DNA of 19,763 nt, taken from assembly GCA_040752295.1 (NCBI GenBank), contig JBFMFE010000161.1, positions 1 through 19,763 on the forward strand. The letters run 5' to 3'. The translations under genes were made by a program, and so were the position numbers. The DNA is from JBFMFE01 sp040752295. GTDB taxonomy: Bacteria; UBP15; UBA6099; JBFMBQ01. The notes beneath the pieces are model-generated. The model did no database searches. It was not told the origin of the DNA and saw nothing but the letters and a program-made list of their open reading frames with translations. Numbering within the stretch: position 1 is the first letter of the stretch; each line of letters begins with the position of its first letter. Positions 15,060-19,763 of this stretch are shown here, one piece after another.

Positions 15060-15680
15060 ATGGCGAAGAGAGCGCTCGCCATAATGGGAAGCCCGCGCAG
15101 GGGCAACACCCACGTCCTCCTCGAGGAGACGATCAGGGCGCTGCGCGAGGACGGCGTCGAGGTCGAGCGCGTCGAACCCGCCCGGATGAAAATCTCGCCC
15201 TGCCGCGAGTGCAGCTCCTGCCGCGAGACCGGCGTCTGCATAAACGATGACGACATGCAGGCGGTTTACGCGTGGCTTCTTGAGTGCGACTGCCTCATCA
15301 TCGCCAGCCCCATTTTCTTCATGGGGCTGCCCGCGCAGATGAAAGCCCTCGTTGACAGGTGCCAGGCGCTGTGGTCGAGGACGGCGTACCTTCGCCGCCC
15401 GCTGTTCGAGAACGGACGCCCCCCGCGCGCCGGTGCGGTCATCCTCGTGAGCGGAACGAAAGGCGAAAAGCTCTTCGACGGCGCGCTCGCGACCGTCAAA
15501 AGCGTCTTCAAAATCCTTCACGTCCGGTACGACGAGAAAAACACGCTTCTTCTGCGAGGCATTGACGAAAAGGGCGACGCGCTGAAACACGACACCGCGA
15601 TGGGGGACGCCTACGGACTCGGAAAACGGCTCGCGGGAATTCTTGCCGGAGAAAAACGGAGGGGAGGGGAACATGAGTAA
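15060..15680 (+). CDS. Flavodoxin-fold NAD(P)H-dependent oxidoreductase with Cys cluster
   Basis: 206 residues from the ATG at 15060 (a TTG three codons earlier is in frame but unsupported). The N-terminal strand and FMN phosphate loop read ALAIMGSPRRGNTHVLLEE. C48, C51, C54 and C60 form C-x2-C-x2-C-x5-C (SPCRECSSCRETGVC), like the compact cluster of iron-sulfur flavoproteins; related reductases keep these cysteines without a proven cluster. DDDMQAVYAWLLECDCLIIASPIFFMGLPAQMKALVDR is the typical second half of the FMN site. It probably transfers electrons from NAD(P)H or ferredoxin to an acceptor. It overlaps the rubrerythrin start by 8 bp, suggesting a shared role in oxygen or peroxide defence. 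Confidence 0.87.
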   Translation: MAKRALAIMGSPRRGNTHVLLEETIRALREDGVEVERVEPARMKISPCRECSSCRETGVCINDDDMQAVYAWLLECDCLIIASPIFFMGLPAQMKALVDRCQALWSRTAYLRRPLFENGRPPRAGAVILVSGTKGEKLFDGALATVKSVFKILHVRYDEKNTLLLRGIDEKGDALKHDTAMGDAYGLGKRLAGILAGEKRRGGEHE

Positions 15681-15972
15681 AACGGAGGGAAACCTCAAAA
15701 AGGCGCTTGCGGGCGAATCGAAGGCGAACCGCGTTTACCACGCCTTCGCCGAAGCGGCGGAACAGGAGGGATTCCCGGAGGTCGCGAAACTCTTCCGCAA
15801 GCACGCCGAGGAGGAAAACGCGCACGTGACCGCGCACCTGAAAAGGCTCGGCATCGTGAAATCCACGCGGGAAAACCTCGAAACCGCCGTCGCCGGCGAG
15901 ACCGACGATGCGAGGGATGTAGAATTTATAGGAATTTTTCACCGCGGAGGCGCAGAGGGCGCAGAGAAATAG
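15673..15972 (+). CDS. Rubrerythrin family protein, C-terminally truncated
   Basis: 99 residues. The start ATG at 15673 follows GGAGGGGAGGGG and overlaps the flavoprotein stop, implying translational coupling. The first half is typical rubrerythrin: KTEGNLKKALAGESKANRVYHAFAEAAEQEGFPEVAKLFRKHAEEENAHVTAHLKRLG, with iron ligands E in GESKAN and the E..EENAH set, then ENLETAVAGET. The second helix pair, with the remaining di-iron ligands, is missing. From about residue 78 the frame reads sequence antisense to a PhnD-like 5' end and then the dispersed repeat (FHRGGAEGAEK). Normal members run about 140-190 residues. The protein probably cannot form a complete di-iron site unless it pairs with another subunit. 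Confidence 0.75.
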   Translation: MSKTEGNLKKALAGESKANRVYHAFAEAAEQEGFPEVAKLFRKHAEEENAHVTAHLKRLGIVKSTRENLETAVAGETDDARDVEFIGIFHRGGAEGAEK

Positions 15973-16032
15973 AGAGCACAGAAAAATCCCAAGTATAAAC
16001 GCCGTTGAAAGGAAAATTTTTCTTTTATTCAT
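15895..16032 (-). pseudogene. 5' remnant of a PhnD-like gene, antisense to the rubrerythrin end
   Basis: On the minus strand the ATG at 16030-16032 opens MNKRKIFLSTAFILG ... FLCALCASAVKNSYKFYIPRIVGLAGD. This parallels the N-terminus of the fusion protein at 19183 (MHEKKIFLIAIA ... FLCVLCASAVK ... YKFYILRIGGVAGE). Similarity ends at about 15895, where the frame enters antisense rubrerythrin sequence. It is therefore the signal-peptide end of a PhnD-like paralogue, joined at GCCGGCGAG to the rubrerythrin gene. The open frame continues antisense to 15508 but is not a functional binding protein. Confidence 0.7.
15938..15969 (+). repeat. Dispersed 32-bp GCGCAGAG repeat, copy 1
   Basis: Matches the copies at 18021 and 19098 at 31 of 32 positions (core ACCGCGGAGGCGCAGAG). 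It forms the last codons of the truncated rubrerythrin and, on the other strand, part of the PhnD-like signal peptide remnant. Confidence 0.9.
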
Positions 16033-16068
16033 TCAATCACCCGATTTCTTTTCCATGCGCCTTCACGG

Positions 16069-16488
16069 TCAATCTTCTTTTTCATCCAGCCATTTCCCCG
16101 CGATCAAAAAATCCTTGATCCCGCAGACGAACTTTTCCGCTTTTCCGACACATTCATCGGCGGTTTCCCGTGTCGGTTCGGCGGGACTATGATAGTCGCT
16201 TCTCTGTCTCAGTTCGAAGAGCCGGTGGAAAATTCTCCCCAGTTCCGGCGCGACGATACCCGGCTTTGAGAGTTCCCTGCCGAACATCGAAACGACGCCG
16301 CTGTGCCTGAACGCGGAGAGGTCTCTTGTCGCCAGCGCTGCCGTCGCGGCGTAAAACACGGAGTAGTATGCCCTGTTTATCGTTCCCGTCCAGCTCTCCC
16401 GGACATCGAACAACGCCCTGGCGTCGGCAAGCGCTTCCTCCGCCTGCCGCATCCTCATGGAAATGTATTCTCTTGTCTCTTCTTTCAT
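16069..16488 (-). CDS. HEPN domain protein, putative toxin of a HEPN/MNT pair
   Basis: 139 residues, all helical. The HEPN pattern is clear: N-terminal helix RMRQAEEALADARALFD, then RAYYSVFYAATAAL, and the C-terminal RQRSDYHSP followed by the long helix ETADECVGKAEKFV. In HEPN/MNT (type VII) modules the HEPN protein is an RNase-like toxin acting through an R-x4-6-H motif; R-Q-R-S-D-Y-H provides this spacing. It follows the MNT gene by 41 bp on the same strand, the usual arrangement. The ribosome site (GAGGAAAG) is part of a degenerate dispersed repeat at 16492-16516. Toxicity is inferred from family. Confidence 0.87.
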   Translation of the reverse strand: MKEETREYISMRMRQAEEALADARALFDVRESWTGTINRAYYSVFYAATAALATRDLSAFRHSGVVSMFGRELSKPGIVAPELGRIFHRLFELRQRSDYHSPAEPTRETADECVGKAEKFVCGIKDFLIAGKWLDEKED

Positions 16489-16491
16489 TCT

Positions 16492-16516
16492 TTCCTCTGC
16501 GCCCTTTGCGTTAAAA
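16492..16516 (-). repeat. Dispersed GCGCAGAG repeat, copy 2 (degenerate)
   Basis: On the minus strand AACGCAAAGGGCGCAGAGGAAA resembles the repeat's 3' half. It fills the gap between the MNT and HEPN genes and contributes the AGAGGAAAG ribosome site of the HEPN gene. Confidence 0.55.
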
Positions 16517-16529
16517 TTTTTGTCTTATA

Positions 16530-16850
16530 TCAAACCGCGATTCCTTCTTTCTCCAAAACATTTAAAAAAGGAGAGCCGCGGAAGCCCGGCTTGTTCAGGT
16601 CTTCGGGAGTGCAGACAATCGTGGCGATGACCACGTCGTTCTCCATGCCGACTTCCCAGGCGGCGTCGCTGATTTTTTTGTCCAGTTCGGGCGTGAGACG
16701 GGGCACGACTATGAATATATCCATGTCGGAATCCCGGTCCCAGTCGCCGCGCGCGCGACTGCCGAAAACTTTGAATGAGAGAATCTCTGTGAAACTGGAT
16801 ATTACATCCATCAACGCCTTCGCCGTTTTGATGTCTTTGTCATTAATCAT
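16530..16850 (-). CDS. Minimal nucleotidyltransferase (MNT), putative antitoxin
   Basis: 106 residues. The catalytic signature of the polymerase-beta-like minimal nucleotidyltransferases is intact: VFGSRARGDWDRDSDMDIFIVV (G30, S31, D42, D44). Residues 55-80 keep the third strand region (KKISDAAWEVGMENDVVIATI). In HEPN/MNT systems this protein neutralises the HEPN toxin, in studied cases by adenylylating it. The start follows GGGGAGAAATTTC. Base composition is clearly more AT-rich than in the left half of the window, consistent with transfer. Confidence 0.89.
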   Translation of the reverse strand: MINDKDIKTAKALMDVISSFTEILSFKVFGSRARGDWDRDSDMDIFIVVPRLTPELDKKISDAAWEVGMENDVVIATIVCTPEDLNKPGFRGSPFLNVLEKEGIAV

Positions 16851-16916
16851 GAAATTTCTCCCCGCCTGTTCTTTTCCTTATCTCATTCTACCTCTACCGT
16901 TTGATATATTCCATTC

Positions 16917-16953
16917 TTTCTCTGTGTCCTCCGCGCCCCGGCGGTGAAAAAAA
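16917..16953 (-). repeat. Dispersed GCGCAGAG repeat, copy 3 (degenerate)
   Basis: On the minus strand TTCACCGCCGGGGCGCGGAGG, followed by ACACAGAGAAA, is a diverged form of the repeat. It lies upstream of the MNT gene and touches the left inverted repeat of the IVP unit. Confidence 0.6.
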
Positions 16954-16960
16954 TGGGTTT

Positions 16961-17414
16961 TGGGTTTCGGGTCTTGGGATCCGGGTAAAACCTTTATTTG
17001 TCGAGAGATGAAATGAGTTTTGTCAGAAGTTGTACCACACTGACCATTTCACTTTTCAATTCTTCACCTTTTTCTCTGGAAATGTATTCCAAATCGATGG
17101 ACAACGAGACCTGTGTTTCGAGTTCCGCGCACGAACCGAGCGCGATCCTGAGAAATTGAACGTATTCTTTTCTGTTTTTTCTGCTGTACCCTTCGGCAAT
17201 GTTCGAGGGAATTGATACTGCCGCGCGTCTCATCTGGGAAACCAGACCGTATAACTCCTCTTTTGGAAATCCCTTCGTGTCCCTGTAAATTTCCAGGCAC
17301 AATTCATAGGCCTTCTGATAAGCAATCAACTCCTTGTGGCTTTTCAGCATCGTTCTTTTCCCCTAATCTTTTTCGTTATTCCTCTTTTACCCGATACCCA
17401 AGACCCGAAACCCA
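16961..17414. mobile_element. IVP unit bounded by inverted repeats
   Basis: Left end 16961-16990 (TGGGTTTCGGGTCTTGGG...) and right end 17385-17414 (reverse complement) agree at 27 of 30 positions, bounding a 454-bp unit. The unit contains only the four-helix-bundle gene, and the repeats lie within a few bases of its stop codon on one side and about 35 bases from its start on the other. The right end abuts the stop codon of the PhnD-FGE gene. This looks like a small non-autonomous cassette; no transposase is present. Confidence 0.7.
16994..17350 (-). CDS. Four-helix bundle protein (S23/IVP family)
   Basis: 118 residues. The family signature is complete: an opening KSHKELIAYQKAYELCLEIY, FPKEELYGLVSQMRRAAVSIPSNIAEGYSR, EYVQFLRIALGSCAELETQV and a last helix VSVVQLLTKLISSL. 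This family includes proteins encoded in intervening sequences of 23S rRNA and the Avd accessory proteins of diversity-generating retroelements. Neither an rRNA gene nor a reverse transcriptase is in the window, so this is a free-standing copy; molecular function is unknown, though the bundle is basic and may bind nucleic acid. The start follows AGGGGAAAAG. It is AT-rich relative to the core genes and flanked by inverted repeats. Confidence 0.92.
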   Translation of the reverse strand: MLKSHKELIAYQKAYELCLEIYRDTKGFPKEELYGLVSQMRRAAVSIPSNIAEGYSRKNRKEYVQFLRIALGSCAELETQVSLSIDLEYISREKGEELKSEMVSVVQLLTKLISSLDK

Positions 17415-17419
17415 GTTTT

Positions 17420-19183
17420 TCATAAGTCCTGGGCACAGCGGAAACCGAGGTCGCTGCGCCAGTTGACGATGAGCCCGTAGCGCGAAGAGGCGCGGAGGAT
17501 CGCGGTCGCGCGGTTCCACGAGCCGCCGCGCAGAACAAATATGTCATAGGCTTTTCCGCTCTTCCACGGCTTCGTCTTCAGCCCGGAATAATAATTCCAG
17601 TCATACACCATCTCCCACACGTTGCCCGCCATGTCATAAGCGCCGTAAGGACTCTTCCCGCCGGGATAACTTCCAGACGGCGCCCACTTCTCGTATCCAT
17701 CATCCGCGCCCGATGCGTTGGCTTTTTTCGCATCCCATGCGTTCCCCCACGGATATATCCTGCCGTCCGTCCCCCGCGCCGCCTTCTCCCATTCCGCCTC
17801 CGTCGGCATCCGCTTGCCCACAGCCGCGCACAGACCCTTCGCCTCGCTCCATTTCATACCCACACGCGGTCTCACGCCCTTTATGTTCGGATATTCGTAC
17901 ATGTCTATGCAGAACGCGCCGGTTTTCTCTTTATGCGTCTTTTTTTCATCGGTCATCGGGCTGTCCGCGCCCATAGTGAATTCCCCCGCGGGCACGTAAA
18001 CCATGTTCGCAGGGCATTTATTTCTCTGCGTCCTCTGCGCCTCCGCGGTGAAAATTCCAACCTCCCTCTCTATCTCATCCAGCCGCTTGTCCTTCACGCT
18101 CCGCTTCAGGCGCTTGATCATGGCGGCGCCCTTCTTGAAATCGCCTTTTCCGAGCGTTATTTCCAATTCCAAAAACTCTTTGTATTTCCCCTTGAAGATG
18201 TCCTCCGGCTCTTTGTACCATTCCTCATACTTCACGGGTGGCAGCACTTCATAGACTTCACTGTAAAGTCCTTTGTTCCATGCGTAGGTGTAATACTTGT
18301 TGAACGCCTCGTAATCCTCTTTCGTCACCTTCTTGAATGACAGATTGACGGCGGCGAACATCATGCGCACTTCCTGAAAATCCTTTGACTTGTGAGCGCC
18401 GAGCAGCGCCTTGCCCACCTTCGCAACCACCTCGTCGGGCAGCCCTTTTCTGTACAGCACTGGCACGTTTGCGTATTCCCCAGAACAAACGAGCGTCGTG
18501 ATGCTTTTCTTCAATTCGCTGTTGGAGAAAAGAACGTAATCCGCCTCGTCGCTCTGATCGAAAACCGCGTCTATATCACCCGTCTTCAGCAACATCATCG
18601 AGGTCTGCATATCCTTCGTGGGGATGACCTCGCTGAAGAATTCGCCGACGGGCTGTTTTATTCCGGCGTCGTCCAGGAATTCCGCCAGGTGCGCCCAGCC
18701 GTAACCGTACTGCGAGATGTGCAGTTTCGCCCCGGCCAGGCGCGGCAGGCTGTTCATCCCGCGCTCCTTGTTGATGTAGATGCAGTATTTGTGGGTCGCC
18801 TTCCCGAAAAACGCGGCGGTGACGAGGGAAACATAATTGCGCATATAGCCGTCTTTGTCGTAGGCATAAGGCTCGGAGCCCCACATCGTGAAATCCGCTT
18901 CCCCGCTTTCGATGGCGTTTCCGAGTTCCTCGCCGCCGACCGACAGGTATTCGATGTCGTAGCCGGTGGCTTTGGAGAGCGCGGCGACGGTTTTGCGCAG
19001 CATCCCGACGACCGTTCCCTCGGACTCGCCCGCGACGCCGCCGATGCGAAGAATGTAGAATTTGTATTTCTGCGGCGCGGAGGAGGAGGAAGAGAATTTC
19101 ACCGCGGAGGCGCAGAGGACGCAGAGAAAAGACAAAGAGAATATAATCGCTATCGCGATTAAAAAAATCTTCTTTTCATGCAT
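17420..19183 (-). CDS. PhnD-like binding domain fused to an FGE-sulfatase (SUMF1) domain
   Basis: 587 residues. Signal peptide 1-26. Residues about 38-300 form a PhnD-like type II binding domain (YKFYILRIGGVAGES, ADFTMWGSEPYAYD, CIYINKERGMNSLPRLAGAKLHIS, GDIDAVFDQSDEADYV). Residues 305-375 are a charged helical linker. Residues 377-388 (IFTAEAQRTQRN) are translated from the dispersed repeat. Residues 391-587 are an FGE-sulfatase domain: NMVYVPAGEFTMG, MPTEAEWEKAARG, YPWGN, YGAYDMAGNVWEMVYDW, LRGGSW and GFRCA. True formylglycine enzymes use two cysteines; only C584 is in a matching place, so a non-catalytic or other role is likely. The signal peptide is partly encoded by another repeat copy, and the ribosome site GCGGAGAA by a third. 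Exported; ligand unknown. Confidence 0.9.
   Translation of the reverse strand: MHEKKIFLIAIAIIFSLSFLCVLCASAVKFSSSSSAPQKYKFYILRIGGVAGESEGTVVGMLRKTVAALSKATGYDIEYLSVGGEELGNAIESGEADFTMWGSEPYAYDKDGYMRNYVSLVTAAFFGKATHKYCIYINKERGMNSLPRLAGAKLHISQYGYGWAHLAEFLDDAGIKQPVGEFFSEVIPTKDMQTSMMLLKTGDIDAVFDQSDEADYVLFSNSELKKSITTLVCSGEYANVPVLYRKGLPDEVVAKVGKALLGAHKSKDFQEVRMMFAAVNLSFKKVTKEDYEAFNKYYTYAWNKGLYSEVYEVLPPVKYEEWYKEPEDIFKGKYKEFLELEITLGKGDFKKGAAMIKRLKRSVKDKRLDEIEREVGIFTAEAQRTQRNKCPANMVYVPAGEFTMGADSPMTDEKKTHKEKTGAFCIDMYEYPNIKGVRPRVGMKWSEAKGLCAAVGKRMPTEAEWEKAARGTDGRIYPWGNAWDAKKANASGADDGYEKWAPSGSYPGGKSPYGAYDMAGNVWEMVYDWNYYSGLKTKPWKSGKAYDIFVLRGGSWNRATAILRASSRYGLIVNWRSDLGFRCAQDL
18021..18052 (-). repeat. Dispersed 32-bp GCGCAGAG repeat, copy 4
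   Basis: Exact reverse complement of 19098-19129 over 32 bases. It lies in frame inside the fusion gene and encodes FTAEAQRTQR at the boundary between the binding domain and the FGE-sulfatase domain. Confidence 0.95.
19098..19129 (+). repeat. Dispersed 32-bp GCGCAGAG repeat, copy 5
   Basis: Inverted partner of 18021-18052. Here the opposite strand is translated, giving FLCVLCASAVK, the second half of the fusion protein's signal peptide. Confidence 0.95.
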
Positions 19184-19261
19184 TTCTCCGCGAACTCTGC
19201 GTCTCTGCGGTTTGATCTGTCTTTCATTCCCCCTCCGCGCTCTCCGCGTCTTCGCGGTTCA
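19183..19261 (-). repeat. Two further degenerate repeat copies between the GxxExxY and fusion genes
   Basis: On the minus strand AACCGCAGAGACGCAGAG (complement of about 19183-19213) and AACCGCGAAGACGCGGAGAG (complement of about 19232-19261) are diverged repeat copies. The first ends in the ribosome site of the fusion gene; the second begins at the stop codon of the GxxExxY gene. Confidence 0.7.
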
Positions 19262-19652
19262 TTCCTGATCCTTATAATTATTTACCAGCCTCTTTATTCC
19301 CTTTCTGAGTACGGGAACGTTGAAATTGATAAGTAGTCCGACGTTCCAGCCGCCGAGTTTCAGGTATGTCAGCAGTTGCGCGTCGTGAATTGGCAATAAA
19401 TTATCCACCGTTTTGATTTCCACGACAACCGAATCGGCGACTACAAGATCGAGACGATAACCGCAATCGAGCATAGCGCCTTTGTATTTTACCGGCAACG
19501 GTCGCTGGCGCTCGAATGTTATTTCTCGAATCGTCAACTCCCTGCACAGGCATTCCTCGTAGGCCGACTCCAGCAGCCCCGGCCCCAGTGCGCGATGTAC
19601 TTCAATCGCTGAACCGATAATGCTTTCCGTTATTTCATCCCGGATTATTCAT
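19259..19652 (-). CDS. GxxExxY protein with an apparent 5' frameshift
   Basis: Reading from 19639 to 19259 gives DEITESIIGSAIEVHRALG, then PGLLESAYEECLCREL, then LPVKYKGAMLDCGYRLDLVV, VVEIKTVDNLLPIHDAQLLTYLKLGG and a C-terminal helix GIKRLVNNYK. This is a full GxxExxY protein (motif GLLESAY) with the PD-(D/E)xK-like core D..YRLDLVV..VVEIK. No ATG, GTG or TTG precedes DEIT in that frame before a stop. The ATG at 19650-19652 (MNNP) joins it only if one G of a GGG run near 19640 is removed; a TTG at 19537 would drop the name motif. So there is either a one-base insertion or a non-standard start. The family is widespread in candidate-phylum genomes; function is unknown, nuclease-like fold likely. 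Confidence 0.8.
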
Positions 19653-19661
19653 ACGGAGTGG

Positions 19662-19690
19662 ATTTTACCGGATTTCGGGTTTGATTTCAA
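19662..19690 (-). promoter_or_regulatory. Putative promoter of the GxxExxY gene
   Basis: On the minus strand TTGAAA (19685-19690) and TAAAAT (19662-19667) are 17 bases apart, close to the sigma70 consensus. The predicted start point lies only a few bases before the ATG at 19652, again suggesting a leaderless message. The remaining sequence to the right edge shows no other feature. Confidence 0.55.
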
Positions 19691-19763
19691 GGGGATTTGC
19701 GGGGGTTTGAGCCGCGCGGGGTCCTGCTGGAGATGTTCCGAGCGGTTTTAGCGGTGATTTAAG

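Noticed and set aside
15508..16032. 174-residue minus-strand ORF with a good signal peptide
   Set aside because: Only the first ~45 codons are PhnD-like; the rest is antisense to rubrerythrin and flavoprotein. Kept as a 5' remnant, not as a gene.
16994..17350. Avd component of a diversity-generating retroelement
   Set aside because: No reverse transcriptase and no template/variable repeat pair is seen in the window; the gene fits the wider S23/IVP family.
19100..19183. Lipoprotein signal (lipobox) in the fusion protein
   Set aside because: The cysteines in FLCVLCASA do not fit the usual L-(A/S)-(G/A)-C pattern, and ASA-V looks like an ordinary signal-peptidase I site.

Overview
The window looks like a chromosomal segment from a GC-rich, uncultivated Gram-negative-type bacterium. 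Core genes read as strongly GC-biased at third positions. There is a yaaR-holB-ricT block, a dockerin/FN3 secreted protein, FGE-sulfatase and PhnD-like modules, a four-helix-bundle (S23/IVP) gene, a GxxExxY gene and several dispersed extragenic repeats. That mix resembles PVC-like, Omnitrophota-like or other candidate-phylum genomes. No rRNA or other marker is present, so the lineage stays open.

Left region (1-6.9 kb, minus strand). A likely transcription unit starts at a TATAAT promoter near 6870. It reads pdxS-pdxT (pyridoxal phosphate synthase), yaaR (DUF327), holB (DNA polymerase III delta prime), ricT (PSP1/YaaT) and a ZIP metal transporter, with gaps from -3 to about 43 bp. After a repeat-bearing spacer come a nucleotidyltransferase-fold protein, a TPM-domain protein and the start of lemA, which runs off the left edge.

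Middle region (7.0-13.4 kb, minus strand). A 1387-residue secreted, cysteine-rich FN3-like protein ends in a dockerin type I repeat. It has its own promoter and a perfect-palindrome terminator, and its upstream DNA carries phased A-tracts and dyads. An orphan membrane histidine kinase precedes it. Divergent from the kinase, across a 115-bp tandem repeat, is a PhnD-like periplasmic binding protein with no transporter genes nearby.

Right region (13.4-19.76 kb) is an accessory mosaic. A flavodoxin-fold reductase with a Cys cluster is translationally coupled to a rubrerythrin. The rubrerythrin's second half has been replaced by the antisense 5' end of a PhnD-like gene. Then come a HEPN/MNT toxin-antitoxin pair, an IVP gene bounded by 27/30 inverted repeats, a PhnD-like::FGE-sulfatase fusion, and a GxxExxY gene that appears frameshifted near its start.

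The most striking observation is a dispersed ~32-bp repeat (core ACCGCGGAGGCGCAGAG) with about seven full or degenerate copies, all to the right of 15.9 kb. Two copies form a perfect inverted pair inside the fusion gene. Read on one strand the repeat supplies part of a signal peptide; read on the other it supplies the linker between the two domains. Other copies supply ribosome-binding sequence or abut a stop codon. The repeat therefore seems to have been a junction for gene shuffling in this island.
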